DNA of 64,000 nt from contig NZ_CP007806.1 of the NCBI RefSeq assembly GCF_000219535.2, positions 4,732,501-4,796,500 of the forward strand, read 5' to 3'. The DNA is from Brevibacillus laterosporus LMG 15441 (lineage in GTDB: Bacteria; Bacillota; Bacilli; Brevibacillales; Brevibacillaceae). The notes under the pieces are model-generated. The model was not told where the DNA came from. It made no database searches and saw only the letters and a program-made list of their open reading frames with translations. The position numbers and the translations under genes are program-made. This document shows, in pieces, positions 10,311-19,775 of the stretch (positions are counted from its first letter, which is position 1; each line of letters begins with the position of its first letter).

Positions 10311-12287
10311 CTACAAGTCAGCTTTCAACTCCAATAGCAAATCACGAAGCTCTGCTGCACGCTCGAACATGAGATTGCGTGCGGCTTCCTTCATTTCCTC
10401 TTCCATTCGCTCGATGACTACTATGCGATCCTTTTTCGGCATCTTCTTTACATCTAAGTGTGGTAGATAATCAGCTTTCTCCTCCGCCACTTTTGTTGCT
10501 TCAATAACTCCGCGAATGGCTTTTTGAATCGTTTGTGGTGTGATACCGTGCTTTTCATTGTAAGCAAGCTGGATACTACGGCGCCGTTCCGTTTCTTGTA
10601 TGGCTTTCGACATGGAATCAGTCATTTTGTCAGCGTACATAATTACGCGACCCTCTGCATTCCTCGCAGCACGTCCGATGGTTTGGATTAATGACCGCTC
10701 ATTGCGCAGGAAGCCTTCTTTATCTGCGTCTAAAATGGCAACTAAAGATACTTCCGGTAAATCCAGCCCTTCCCGCAACAAGTTAATCCCGACCAAAACA
10801 TCAAATTCGCCCAAACGCAGGGCACGTAAAATCTGCATGCGCTCTATAGTCTTAATATCAGAGTGCAAATAACGTACTTTAATGCCAATCTCCTTCAGAT
10901 AATCGGTTAGGTCTTCTGACATCTTCTTGGTAAGAGTCGTTACTAAAACACGTTCGTCTTTAGCAATGGTTGCCTGAATTTCCCCGATTAAATCATCAAT
11001 TTGTCCTTTTATTGGACGAACGGTGATTGTTGGATCCACTAAACCTGTTGGACGAATGACCTGCTCTGCCATTTTAGGCGTATGCTCCAGTTCATATACT
11101 CCTGGTGTGGCTGAAATATAGACAGCTTGCTTTACTTTCTTTTCGAACTCCTCAAACCTAAGCGGACGGTTATCGCGGGCGGACGGCAATCGGAAGCCAT
11201 GCTCCACCAGTACATCCTTGCGGGCTCTATCTCCATTGTACATCCCGCGAATTTGTGGGAGGGTCATGTGAGACTCGTCTATCACCATTAAAAAATCATC
11301 CGGAAAATAATCAAGCAGCGTGTATGGAGGATGTCCCTCTGGTAATCCAGTCAAATGACGGGAGTAGTTCTCAATTCCTGAGCAAAAGCCCATTTCCAGC
11401 ATCATCTCTATATCGTATCTCGTACGCTGTTCTAGCCGTTGCGCTTCCAATAACTTGCCTGCTGCTTGCAATTCTAACAGCCTTAGTTCTAGCTCCTGTT
11501 CAATATTTTCAACAGCTTTCTTCATTTTTTCTTCACGGGTAACGAAGTGAGACGCAGGAAAAATCGCTACGTGGTCCCTACTTCCCAGAATCTCCCCAGT
11601 TAATACATCAATCTCTGTGATGCGCTCAATCTCATCACCAAAAAACTCTACTCGTATTGCCTGTTCACTGCGCGACGCCGGGAATATTTCCAGTACGTCT
11701 CCTCGAACACGAAACGTCCCACGAGTAAAGTTAATATCATTGCGGTCATATTGAATATCAACGAGACGATGCAAAACCTCATCTCTGCTTTTTTCCATGC
11801 CCGTACGCAGGGAAAGCACCATCTCTCTATATTCAATCGGGGAACCCAAACCGTATATGCAGGAAACGGATGCTACAATGATGACATCTCGTCTCTCTAA
11901 TAACGCGCTAGTTGCTGAGTGACGCAATTTATCAATCTCATCATTAACGCTTGAATCCTTTTCAATATAAGTATCCGAATGAGGAATGTAGGCTTCCGGT
12001 TGATAGTAATCGTAGTAACTAACGAAGTATTCTACCGCGTTATTCGGGAAAAATTCACGAAATTCTGCTGCCAACTGAGCAGCTAAGGTCTTGTTATGCG
12101 CCATGACTAGTGTAGGTTTGTTCACCTGAGCTATCATATGAGCAGCAGTAAAGGTTTTACCTGTTCCGGTAGCACCCAGCAGAGTTTGATGGCGTTTACC
12201 CGCCTTTATTCCTTCCACTAGCTCTGCAATTGCAATAGGCTGATCACCCGAAGGCGTATACTCCGAAACTAACTCAAAACGATCCAC
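10311..12287 (-). CDS. uvrB: UvrB, excinuclease ABC subunit B
   Basis: Helicase-like damage-verification subunit that recruits UvrC. It is 658 aa with Walker A GATGTGKT at 38-45, the lesion-clamping beta-hairpin [10 protein letters not shown] near 92-101, helicase motif DESH, and a C-terminal UVR domain. Start is GTG with GGAGG about 11 nt upstream. A TATAAT box and a LexA box are found upstream, so the operon is likely part of the SOS response. Confidence 0.97.
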   Translation of the reverse strand: MDRFELVSEYTPSGDQPIAIAELVEGIKAGKRHQTLLGATGTGKTFTAAHMIAQVNKPTLVMAHNKTLAAQLAAEFREFFPNNAVEYFVSYYDYYQPEAYIPHSDTYIEKDSSVNDEIDKLRHSATSALLERRDVIIVASVSCIYGLGSPIEYREMVLSLRTGMEKSRDEVLHRLVDIQYDRNDINFTRGTFRVRGDVLEIFPASRSEQAIRVEFFGDEIERITEIDVLTGEILGSRDHVAIFPASHFVTREEKMKKAVENIEQELELRLLELQAAGKLLEAQRLEQRTRYDIEMMLEMGFCSGIENYSRHLTGLPEGHPPYTLLDYFPDDFLMVIDESHMTLPQIRGMYNGDRARKDVLVEHGFRLPSARDNRPLRFEEFEKKVKQAVYISATPGVYELEHTPKMAEQVIRPTGLVDPTITVRPIKGQIDDLIGEIQATIAKDERVLVTTLTKKMSEDLTDYLKEIGIKVRYLHSDIKTIERMQILRALRLGEFDVLVGINLLREGLDLPEVSLVAILDADKEGFLRNERSLIQTIGRAARNAEGRVIMYADKMTDSMSKAIQETERRRSIQLAYNEKHGITPQTIQKAIRGVIEATKVAEEKADYLPHLDVKKMPKKDRIVVIERMEEEMKEAARNLMFERAAELRDLLLELKADL

Positions 12288-12322
12288 GGTCCCCTCATCC
12301 TCCTTTTTATATCCTATCCTTC

Positions 12323-12350
12323 ATTATAGCACAATCATTTAAAATGTAAG
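12323..12350 (-). promoter_or_regulatory. Candidate uvrB promoter
   Basis: Minus strand CTTACA, 16-nt spacer, TATAAT, about 35 nt upstream of the GTG of uvrB and just downstream of the LexA box. Confidence 0.55.
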
Positions 12351-12358
12351 CAAAAACT

Positions 12359-12372
12359 CGAACGTTTGTTTG
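12359..12372. promoter_or_regulatory. LexA (DinR) SOS box upstream of uvrB
   Basis: CGAACGTTTGTTTG fits the Gram-positive SOS consensus CGAACRNRYGTTYG at 13 of 14 positions. It abuts the -35 side of the uvrB promoter, where LexA binding would block transcription until DNA damage. Confidence 0.75.
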
Positions 12373-12461
12373 TCTATTCGATATAAGTGATTTTACCGAT
12401 AATATAGAAAGATAGCAAGTCTATCTGTCTGATAATTTTTACCCATTTGGGAGGAAAATGA

Positions 12462-13427
12462 ATGCCGACCAACAGCATACAAAAATCGCTGGGAGCAGCG
12501 AGAGCAGCAGCCAAAGCGACAGCACAAAACACAACGCCGAAAACAAAGTCTTCCGTACAAGCAGAATATAGCTATGCTAATACAAAAGAATTTTCAACGG
12601 GCTTGGATAGCGAATCTTTTATGAAGCTAATGATTGCCCAAATAAAGAATCAAGACCCGATGTCACCGATGGATAACTCTCAATTTATGATGCAAACCGC
12701 TATGATGACCATGGTAGAAAAAGTGACGAATATCGAGCTTCTTATGAAGGAGTCAAATAGCAGTCTGTTAAACGTAAAAGAGTACGAGGAAATCATCGGT
12801 AAAAAAGCTACTTATGAAGTGGCTCGTAAGGATGACTCCGGTCAAATTTATGTAACAACAGCTTCTGGTACCGTTGACGGAGTAAAAATGGTTGATGGCA
12901 GAATCTGGTTTATCGTAGGTAAAGATATTATCTCCCAACAGCAAATCCATGGCCTAGAATCTCTTACGTCTCAAACTGGTGTTGACCAAACGCTAAAATA
13001 CGCCAATATGATTGGTTATAAAGTAACGTATACAGAACAAGGAACAGGCGAGGACGGCAAACCAACCTCAACTGAGTCAACTGGTATCATTCAGGCAGTC
13101 AGCATGAAAAATGGTTTGGTAGAATTTGTTCTAGCTGACGGTAAAAAGATTAAATCTACAGATATCGTTGGACTTGAGGTAGTAAAGCCTGAAGAAGAGG
13201 AAGAAGCTCCTACTGAGCCGGACGGTTCTGAAGGTACTGACGAAAGCGGCGGTACCGGTGGTTCTGAAGGCACGGGCGAGAGCGGCGGCACCGATGGTTC
13301 TGAGGGTGCTGGTGAAAGTGAAAATCCCGACTCCCAGAAACCTGATGAATCAGGAAAACCTGGAGATTCCCAAACGCCTGATGACAAGGAAAAGTCTGAG
13401 GGTAACACAGATAAACCCTCTGCGTAA
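12462..13427 (+). CDS. FlgD-like hook-capping protein with acidic repeat tail
   Basis: A 321-aa protein whose N-terminal half has the FlgD family core (FMKLMIAQIKNQDPMSPMDN, then VEKVTNIELL, about residues 50-105). FlgD caps the growing hook. The middle (about 110-245) looks like a beta-rich domain; the last 75 residues are a disordered Glu/Gly/Ser-rich tail with three 12-residue repeats (GSEGT-ESGGT type). There is no signal peptide, as expected for flagellar export. It is a lone gene between uvrB and minJ, away from the other flagellar genes and on the opposite strand. GGAGG lies before the ATG and an ACCGATAA box, like a sigma-D -10, is upstream. It could be the only FlgD or a second paralogue. 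Confidence 0.75.
   Translation: MPTNSIQKSLGAARAAAKATAQNTTPKTKSSVQAEYSYANTKEFSTGLDSESFMKLMIAQIKNQDPMSPMDNSQFMMQTAMMTMVEKVTNIELLMKESNSSLLNVKEYEEIIGKKATYEVARKDDSGQIYVTTASGTVDGVKMVDGRIWFIVGKDIISQQQIHGLESLTSQTGVDQTLKYANMIGYKVTYTEQGTGEDGKPTSTESTGIIQAVSMKNGLVEFVLADGKKIKSTDIVGLEVVKPEEEEEAPTEPDGSEGTDESGGTGGSEGTGESGGTDGSEGAGESENPDSQKPDESGKPGDSQTPDDKEKSEGNTDKPSA
13224..13331 (+). repeat. Three tandem 36-bp coding repeats
   Basis: Three imperfect in-frame copies of 36 bp (13224-13259, 13260-13295, 13296-13331), each starting GGTTCTGA and encoding a Gly-Ser-Glu-Gly unit in the tail of the FlgD-like protein. The third copy is diverged at its end. Confidence 0.8.
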
Positions 13428-13434
13428 ATGATAA

Positions 13435-13505
13435 GAAGAACAGTCCAAAACTGTTCTTCTCAAACGAAAAAGATGACCTCATACAAGCTTGAGGTCATCT
13501 TTTTG
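13435..13505. terminator. Two hairpins between the flgD-like gene and minJ
   Basis: First hairpin: AAGAACAG...CTGTTCTT (13435-13459). Second: AAAAAGATGACCTC...GAGGTCATCTTTTT (13468-13505), a bidirectional terminator with T-runs on both strands, serving the convergent flgD-like and minJ genes. Confidence 0.85.
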
Positions 13506-13548
13506 TTGTTTCCATGCTTTTTCCACGGGTAACGCAGGGTTTTCCCTG

Positions 13549-14832
13549 CTACATGCCCAGCTCGTGCTCGTCTTTCGGTTTATGCTTCCTTACTCCAAGG
13601 AAACCAATTTCTTGCATAGACACAAAATGCGTTGTCCGTTCGTCTGGTACCACAATAATACCAAGCTGATGATGCTGTCCCGCATAGATCGCACTCTGCG
13701 TAAATTTTATTTCATGATCCAGTGTCAAAACTTCCATTTTACAGAAAGCTGGGTTAGCTTGTAACGCCGGATATAAATCTCCCTTTACCGAGATCGGGTA
13801 TCCATTTACCTTAACAATTACCTCGCCGCTCCTAATCCCCATTACATCGGCTGGCGTCCCTGGGAGTACAGCCAGCACTTTCAGGCCTTTACCAGTAGGA
13901 ACGTAGTAGGGAGGCAATCTCTCCTCTTGGCGTGCGCTTAGCCACCCCAACCATTCGTGCCCAAAAAAGGCAAAGAGGGCAGCTACATACACAAGAGAAG
14001 GAACAATGACTGCTACATAGCTTATTCCAAGCAAAATGAATGAATACAGAAATAAATGCTTGGATAAAGAGCTCGCTTTTTCCTGTGGTGTTTTTGTTTT
14101 CGTAATAGCAGAAAAACCCGTAATTGCTGGTAAAAGCAACATCCCAAGCGTAGCCATCGACCAATCCGGAGAAAACAACGGCCATCCCTGAAATAGTGCA
14201 GGTACCTGCAATGCCCCTTCTGTAACAGGGGTTAGTACAATGACAGGTGTTAACCAAAAGGAATGAAGCTGGTAAGCACCTACAACTCTTCCGCGTTTTC
14301 CTTCTACAAATAACGGAGATGCATGTCTGTCTCCATGACTTCTAATAAACCATGCTTCTACAATATGTAATAGAGCGACTAAAGCTAGTAGCGGTGCTGG
14401 ATTAGCATGAGCAAACCACCCCCATACTTTAGCGATGCCAGATACCTCTTCGGCTATGGGAAATAGTTTGGCAAGCCCATGTAAGCCGGTAAAAATAGCC
14501 GTTCCATAGGCCAAACATAGAAAGCGAAATCTTACAAAGGCAAGTAATAAAGCAATCGCCCAAGCAATCCACATGTCAGATACCTGAATAAAGATACCTA
14601 ATAACCCAGCTACAAGGCTAACGAACAAACCGCCCACTATCCCCAGACCAACAGAACGCAGTGTTTGTGCTAATGGCGAATGGATTCGTACAGAAAACAA
14701 TTGACGCTCCCATAGCATTTGTTTGCGATAATGCAGGTAAATCAGTATGAGAAACGCATATAGGAGCGGATTTAACAGAAAATGTACCAATGCGTACAAA
14801 TAATTGCTTATCAGGTTCCAGAGCACACTCAA
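13549..14832 (-). CDS. minJ: MinJ-like PDZ membrane protein
   Basis: About 427 aa with several hydrophobic helices in the first 300 residues and a C-terminal PDZ-like domain (KGLKVLAVLPGTPADVMGIRSGEVIVKVNG). In B. subtilis MinJ links DivIVA to MinCD and sits beside ctpB and ftsEX, as here. The likely start is TTG at 14832 (GTG at 14826 is an alternative), because GGGGGAG lies just upstream; an in-frame ATG further 5' would precede that site. The assignment rests on architecture and synteny. Confidence 0.75.
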   Translation of the reverse strand: MSVLWNLISNYLYALVHFLLNPLLYAFLILIYLHYRKQMLWERQLFSVRIHSPLAQTLRSVGLGIVGGLFVSLVAGLLGIFIQVSDMWIAWAIALLLAFVRFRFLCLAYGTAIFTGLHGLAKLFPIAEEVSGIAKVWGWFAHANPAPLLALVALLHIVEAWFIRSHGDRHASPLFVEGKRGRVVGAYQLHSFWLTPVIVLTPVTEGALQVPALFQGWPLFSPDWSMATLGMLLLPAITGFSAITKTKTPQEKASSLSKHLFLYSFILLGISYVAVIVPSLVYVAALFAFFGHEWLGWLSARQEERLPPYYVPTGKGLKVLAVLPGTPADVMGIRSGEVIVKVNGYPISVKGDLYPALQANPAFCKMEVLTLDHEIKFTQSAIYAGQHHQLGIIVVPDERTTHFVSMQEIGFLGVRKHKPKDEHELGM

Positions 14833-14940
14833 TTTTCTCTCCCCCTCTAAAAATATAAAAGAGCTTGGCATCTGCCAAACCTCTAGTGCCGGCAAAACTT
14901 ATTGCACTTTTACTATCAGGTCCAAGCCATTATCCTTATA

Positions 14941-14977
14941 CAAAAAAGAACCACGACCGTTTTGTTCGTGGTTCTTA
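14941..14977 (-). terminator. Terminator after ctpB
   Basis: Long hairpin AGAACCACGA...TCGTGGTTCT followed by six T on the minus strand. It lies between ctpB and minJ, so minJ expression may need read-through or its own promoter. Confidence 0.85.
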
Positions 14978-15020
14978 CTTTCTACAGAATAGAAAGGTTT
15001 CCCTGCTTTTTTTCTTTGGA

Positions 15021-16502
15021 TTATTTTGCCTTTGACTGCGCAGTGATCTCCAATGCACGTTGCAATTGGCGATCGTTGTTCGGATCTCTCATTACTTTAA
15101 TTAAAGCATTTTGCATCGCTAGACCCGTTTTTTGATCTACTTTTCCCGTCACTTCAAGCTTGTGAGCCTGTTGGAATTTTTTCACTGCGGCTTCAGTAGA
15201 AGCATCATAATAGCCATCCAAACGATCTGGCTTCAATTGCAGACCTTCAAGAATTAATTGGAGGTTCTTTACTTCTATCCCATTCATATCGCGTGATAAT
15301 ACTTTATCATGCGGAAGCTGTGTTGCCTTAAAATAATCTGGCTGAGTGACAACCTCATCAGGCTGGATTCCTTTTTTATGAATCCATTCTCCTTTAGGTG
15401 TTAACCATTTAGCAATTGTTAGCTTTAATTGGCTTTTATCCTTCATTTCCATCGTGTTCTGAACGGTACCCTTACCAAACGTTTTTTCGCCAACCAATTT
15501 TGCACCTGCACTCTCGGACAGGGCACCTGCTAAAATTTCGGAGGCACTAGCAGATCCTCCATCAATTAAAACAGTGATGGGATACGGTTTTCCCTTATCC
15601 GCTTTGGAATAAAACGTCTCTACCTGTTCATTATTATTTCCATAGGAGATTTCAACAATTTTAGCCTTGTTAGGGATCAAAACCTCGCTGATACTAGTCG
15701 TTGCTTTTAGATAGCCGCCTGGGTTACCACGAACATCAATGATTAATCCTTGAATGCCTTTTTTCTCTAGTTCGGCTAATTCTCTATTAAAATCGTCAGC
15801 CGTAGCACTAGCGAAGGAGGTCATTTCTAATTTCCCGATTTTCTTACCGTTACTCTCTAGGATGGAGCTATGGACGGTCTCAATTGGAATATCATCTCGA
15901 ACAATCACAACAGTAATCGGTTCGGGATTTCCCGTACGCAAAATTTTCAGAGTAGCCTTCGTTCCTTTAGGACCACGAATTTTCCCTACCGCTTTATGCA
16001 AATCTAAGCCTTCCAAAGATTCACCATTAACGCTAAGCACCTGATCGTTTGGACGAAGCCCCGCTTTTTCCGCCGGGGAGGTTTTTATCGGTGATACGAT
16101 GGTAAGCTTACCATTCTTCATTGTTACTTCTGCCCCAATTCCTTCAAATGAAGAATTAAGAGATGCATTAAATTCCGCTGCTGCCTCAGGATCCATATAG
16201 TCTGAATACGGATCATCCAACGCAGAGATCATGCCGTTGATGGCTCCCTCCATGAGCTTGTCATCAGCTACCTCATGCACGTAACGCGATTTGATTATTT
16301 TATATACTTCCTGTAGCTTAGCAAAGTCTTTGGGCGAACCTTGTCCACCACCAAGAGAGAAAAGACCGTTGCTCCCGCCAGCCACTACCGCATTTGTTGC
16401 AGAGCTTAACGGAACTGTTTTCACAGCAATCACAGTTAGGAGACTGCTGGTCAACATACCGGCTAGCACAAGGGCAAGCACCTTGCGTCCGTTCCATTTC
16501 AT
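15021..16502 (-). CDS. ctpB: CtpB-like C-terminal processing serine protease (S41)
   Basis: Exported S41 protease, 493 aa. It has an N-terminal membrane anchor (8-30), PDZ domain (about 115-205), catalytic Ser319 in GGSASASE and Lys344 in TFGKGTVQ, and a C-terminal peptidoglycan-binding domain (about 415-475). In B. subtilis CtpB cleaves SpoIVFA in the sigma-K checkpoint. I chose the ATG at 16502 because AGGATGG is about 8 nt upstream, rather than the ATG at 16514. It follows the M23 hydrolase gene in the ftsEX operon. Confidence 0.92.
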   Translation of the reverse strand: MKWNGRKVLALVLAGMLTSSLLTVIAVKTVPLSSATNAVVAGGSNGLFSLGGGQGSPKDFAKLQEVYKIIKSRYVHEVADDKLMEGAINGMISALDDPYSDYMDPEAAAEFNASLNSSFEGIGAEVTMKNGKLTIVSPIKTSPAEKAGLRPNDQVLSVNGESLEGLDLHKAVGKIRGPKGTKATLKILRTGNPEPITVVIVRDDIPIETVHSSILESNGKKIGKLEMTSFASATADDFNRELAELEKKGIQGLIIDVRGNPGGYLKATTSISEVLIPNKAKIVEISYGNNNEQVETFYSKADKGKPYPITVLIDGGSASASEILAGALSESAGAKLVGEKTFGKGTVQNTMEMKDKSQLKLTIAKWLTPKGEWIHKKGIQPDEVVTQPDYFKATQLPHDKVLSRDMNGIEVKNLQLILEGLQLKPDRLDGYYDASTEAAVKKFQQAHKLEVTGKVDQKTGLAMQNALIKVMRDPNNDRQLQRALEITAQSKAK

Positions 16503-16585
16503 ACTATACACCATCCTTTTTGTCTGCCATGGAAAAGCTATGCAACTAGTGTATGCAAAGTGGAGCTACAATATTTGTGACAATC

Positions 16586-17773
16586 CTAGCGGATGTATGG
16601 TGCGGGATCAACCGGTCGATTGTTTTTATACACGGTGAAATGCAGATGGTTCCCAGTTGAGCGTCCAGTGGAACCTACCTCTGCAATCTTTTCACCACGT
16701 TTTACAGCTTGTCCAACACGAACCTTAATCCCACCTTCACGAATATGCCCGTATAACGTACTGATTTCATTATTGTGCTGTATAACAACTGCATTACCAT
16801 ATCCCCGCATCGTTGAAGCAAAAATAACGATACCATCCTCGGCTGCTTTGATCGTTGTTCCCTTTGGTGCTGCCATGTCTAGTCCATCGTGTCCTGCGGC
16901 TTTGCCTGTGAATGGATCGGCCCGATAACCAAATGAGGAAGTAAGAACGAACGAGTCAAGCGGAACTCCCAATTTTCCACCTTTGTAATTACTTACACTG
17001 CTTAAATTGCGCTTTTCCAATAGCTTAGCAGATTCTGCTTGAATCATTGCTCTCATGGCTTCTTGTGCCTCTGCTTCGATTTCTATGAGATTGTTTTCTT
17101 TCTTCTTAAGCTCGGCTTTTATAACGACACTGCGATTATATTGTCGATCGAGCTCTTCTTTTAAATCTTCACTTTTTGAGAACATTGTTTTATAGGAAGT
17201 AAGTAAATTATCCACGTCTTTCTTCCGTTTTTCAATGGTTTGTTTATCCTTTTTGTTCTCCTCCAAAATCCGATTATCCTGTTCCACGATCAGCTTCATG
17301 CCGTGCATGCGTGTCAACAAATCGCCAAAATCAGAGGAGCCCATCAGCACATCCAGATAGGATACCTTACCTCGTTTATACATTGCTTTGACTCGTGTTT
17401 TTAATAGCTCATCACGCTTAGCCACTCGATCTACAGCGGAATCTAAATCTTCCTGTGCAACCACAGCCTTTTTAGCTGTCAGGTGAATGTCTTTATCCAG
17501 CTTGTCCAGCTTCTGCTGTGTTTCTTCTCGCTTTAGATCGATGGCAAATAGTTCATGATCTAAATTTTTCTGCTCATTTCTCACTGTATTAATTTGATTC
17601 TTAATATTACTTACCTGTTGCTGTTGCTTCTTTTTCTGCGACCGAATTTGTTCTAGCTCTCGATTAATCGTTTGTAGAGATTTCTTGCTGGCATACCCCG
17701 CAGGAGCAGGCGCTAGTCCCCATGCCAGCATACTGGTCGCTAAAACAGAAAGAATGAGGTTATTCTTTTTCAT
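16586..17773 (-). CDS. EnvC-like coiled-coil M23 peptidase
   Basis: 395-aa exported protein: signal peptide (1-29), long coiled coil (about 30-250, rich in K, Q and E), and a C-terminal LytM/M23 domain. Both zinc-ligand motifs are present, GHDGLDMA and GNHLHFTVY, so unlike the degenerate EnvC of E. coli it may itself be an endopeptidase. Its place directly after ftsE-ftsX suggests it is the cell-wall hydrolase controlled by FtsEX. ATG chosen at 17773 behind GGGAGG. Confidence 0.9.
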   Translation of the reverse strand: MKKNNLILSVLATSMLAWGLAPAPAGYASKKSLQTINRELEQIRSQKKKQQQQVSNIKNQINTVRNEQKNLDHELFAIDLKREETQQKLDKLDKDIHLTAKKAVVAQEDLDSAVDRVAKRDELLKTRVKAMYKRGKVSYLDVLMGSSDFGDLLTRMHGMKLIVEQDNRILEENKKDKQTIEKRKKDVDNLLTSYKTMFSKSEDLKEELDRQYNRSVVIKAELKKKENNLIEIEAEAQEAMRAMIQAESAKLLEKRNLSSVSNYKGGKLGVPLDSFVLTSSFGYRADPFTGKAAGHDGLDMAAPKGTTIKAAEDGIVIFASTMRGYGNAVVIQHNNEISTLYGHIREGGIKVRVGQAVKRGEKIAEVGSTGRSTGNHLHFTVYKNNRPVDPAPYIR

Positions 17774-17819
17774 TTTCACGTGCCCTCCCATAGCCTTATT
17801 CTATCAATTGCTCTATCAT

Positions 17820-18713
17820 CTACACCTTCAAGAATTTGCGAACGGAAAGCATACTTCCCCAAATACCAATAAAAGCACCAATCCCTACCAATAACAGTCC
17901 TACCTGATAGGCAAACGGATTCATTGGCAATAACGGAAGCATAGAGCTGTACATACTAGCGTGTATTTGTTCCAATAAATAGTAGTAACCTCCTGCAAGG
18001 ATGGTAATAGGAATAATCGCTCCCAATACACCCATAAACAGACCTTCAATAAAGAAAGGCCAACGAATAAACCAGTTGGTTGCTCCTACTAGCTTCATAA
18101 TTTCAATTTCACGACGGCGTGCAACAATGGTTAGTTTAATGGTATTAGCAATAAGGAACATCGCCGTAAAAGCTAATCCAATAATGAAGAAAATGCCTAC
18201 ATTACGCAAAATATTGGTCGCAGTAAACAAATTGTTTACCGTTTCCGCTCCGTAGTCGACATCTTCAATATGTTCCATCTCTTTGACCTGCTTAGCGACA
18301 AAATCTACATCTTTTGGTTCTTTGGTTTTCACCACCAATGCATCTGGTAGTGGATTTTCCTTCTCCAAGCCATCCAAAAGCTTCCCATTTTCACCTAGCT
18401 GCTCCCGCAAATCCTTTAACCCTTGGGCTTTCGGAACAAAGGTAACGGTCTCTACAGCTGGCAATGCCTTCACTTGTTTTTGTAAGCTCTCCGCTACCGC
18501 CTTATCTGAGGTAACATCCATAAAAACACGTATTTCAACCTGATTTTCCACCAATTTTGCCATGTGATTAACGTTTAGTGCGAGTAGTAAAAATACACCT
18601 AAGATCAATAAGGTAATGGTTACGGCACTAACTGAAGCGAAAGTCATCCAGCCATTCCGTCCCAGATTTTTTACACCTTCCCGCACATGGCGTCCGTATG
18701 TACTAATCTTCAT
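17820..18713 (-). CDS. ftsX: FtsX, membrane subunit of the FtsEX complex
   Basis: 297 aa with four predicted membrane helices: one near 24-45, a large extracellular loop, then three C-terminal helices (from about 175). It starts MKISTYGRHVREG. With FtsE it couples ATP hydrolysis to activation of a cell-wall hydrolase, probably the adjacent M23 protein. The start overlaps the end of ftsE by 11 nt and has GAGAGGGG upstream; a longer reading frame 29 codons upstream is not supported. Confidence 0.95.
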   Translation of the reverse strand: MKISTYGRHVREGVKNLGRNGWMTFASVSAVTITLLILGVFLLLALNVNHMAKLVENQVEIRVFMDVTSDKAVAESLQKQVKALPAVETVTFVPKAQGLKDLREQLGENGKLLDGLEKENPLPDALVVKTKEPKDVDFVAKQVKEMEHIEDVDYGAETVNNLFTATNILRNVGIFFIIGLAFTAMFLIANTIKLTIVARRREIEIMKLVGATNWFIRWPFFIEGLFMGVLGAIIPITILAGGYYYLLEQIHASMYSSMLPLLPMNPFAYQVGLLLVGIGAFIGIWGSMLSVRKFLKV

Positions 18714-19389
18714 AACCGTATTCCCCTCTCTGTTCATCGCGGGCAATTTCACCAGCTTCAATCGCGATGACACGACGGCGAATCGTATTAACAATCTCAC
18801 GGTTATGTGTTGCCATCACAACGGTCGTTCCACGCTGATTGATCTCTTCAAACAAGCGCATAATATCCCAAGAAGTTTCGGGATCAAGGTTACCCGTAGG
18901 CTCGTCCGCAATAATGATACTTGGATTGTTAACGATAGCCCGCGCCAAAGCGACTCGTTGTTGCTCCCCACCCGATAATTCTCCTGGCAGCATTTTTGCT
19001 TTATGCTTTAATTTAACAAGATTAAGCACATCTAAAACACGAGGCTTGATGATCTTCTTATTCGCCTCAATAACTTCCATTGCAAATGCAACATTTTCAA
19101 ATACCGTTAAAGTTGGCAATAGTTTAAAATCCTGAAAAACAACTCCGATACTGCGGCGTACATTTGGTATTTGTTTTTCTTTAATGCGACTGACATTAAA
19201 TCCGTTTAAAAAGATTTGTCCCTTGGTTGGTCTTTCTTCCCGATACATTAATTTAATAAAGGTTGATTTACCAGCACCACTTGGACCTACAACATAAACA
19301 AATTCACCCTTATCAATTTTTACATTAATCCCCTTTAGCGCATTGGTGCCATTGGGATATGTTTTCCAGACATCATACATCTCGATCAA
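18703..19389 (-). CDS. ftsE: FtsE, ATPase subunit of the FtsEX complex
   Basis: 228-aa ABC ATPase: Walker A GPSGAGKST at 35-43, Q-loop VFQDFKLL, signature LSGGEQQR, Walker B IIIADEPTGNLD and H-loop ATHN. I chose a TTG start at 19389, giving MIEMYDVWKTYPNG, the normal family N-terminus; GGGTG lies 8 nt upstream. First gene of ftsE-ftsX-M23-ctpB. Confidence 0.95.
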   Translation of the reverse strand: MIEMYDVWKTYPNGTNALKGINVKIDKGEFVYVVGPSGAGKSTFIKLMYREERPTKGQIFLNGFNVSRIKEKQIPNVRRSIGVVFQDFKLLPTLTVFENVAFAMEVIEANKKIIKPRVLDVLNLVKLKHKAKMLPGELSGGEQQRVALARAIVNNPSIIIADEPTGNLDPETSWDIMRLFEEINQRGTTVVMATHNREIVNTIRRRVIAIEAGEIARDEQRGEYGYED

Positions 19390-19469
19390 AAAAATCACAC
19401 CCTATTATCGCTTATGTTCTTGAGGCATCAGAAAAAGACAAAAAATACTATCATCTGATCACTTTTTCT

Positions 19470-19498
19470 ATTATACCACTGAGTTTCTGTGTTGTTAT
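19470..19498 (-). promoter_or_regulatory. Candidate promoter of the ftsEX operon
   Basis: ATAACA, 17-nt spacer, TATAAT on the minus strand, giving a leader of about 75 nt before ftsE. Confidence 0.55.
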
Positions 19499-19712
19499 CC
19501 CCTAATTATCGCATTTCTTGTCGGTAAAATGGAAAAAAACAACAAAAAATTGTGATCTTATACCCACTTTTTTATATTGACAACTATTTTCTTACTATTT
19601 TTTACATAAGTTCTTATTTAAAGAAATCCAGTATCTAGCGTATTATTGCACGAGCTGATCTGCGTGCAATTCCCCACTCATAGATTTTTTTGTAACTAGA
19701 GCGTTCACAGCA

Positions 19713-19745
19713 AAAAGGATCAGCTTTCGATTAGCTGATCCTACG
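19713..19745 (-). terminator. Terminator after argH
   Basis: Perfect 10-bp stem AGGATCAGCT...AGCTGATCCT followed by TTTT on the minus strand, 30 nt past the argH stop. Confidence 0.85.
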
Positions 19746-19775
19746 AACGTTTGCAAGTTTGCCCTCTATTTTTAT

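Larger units (their letters stand above)
19399..19775. other. Intergenic region between argH and ftsE (377 bp)
   Basis: Holds the argH terminator, an AT-rich stretch, a perfect 8-bp inverted repeat (ATTGCACG at 19645-19652, CGTGCAAT at 19663-19670) and the ftsE promoter. I see no coding sequence. Confidence 0.7.

Noticed and set aside
13223-13331. 36-bp repeats as a CRISPR array
   Set aside because: The copies are directly adjacent with no spacers and keep a coding frame.
13091-13408. Antisense open frame with Ser/Pro-rich repeats opposite the FlgD-like tail
   Set aside because: It mirrors the repetitive Glu/Gly/Ser coding repeats; no ribosome site or domain supports it.
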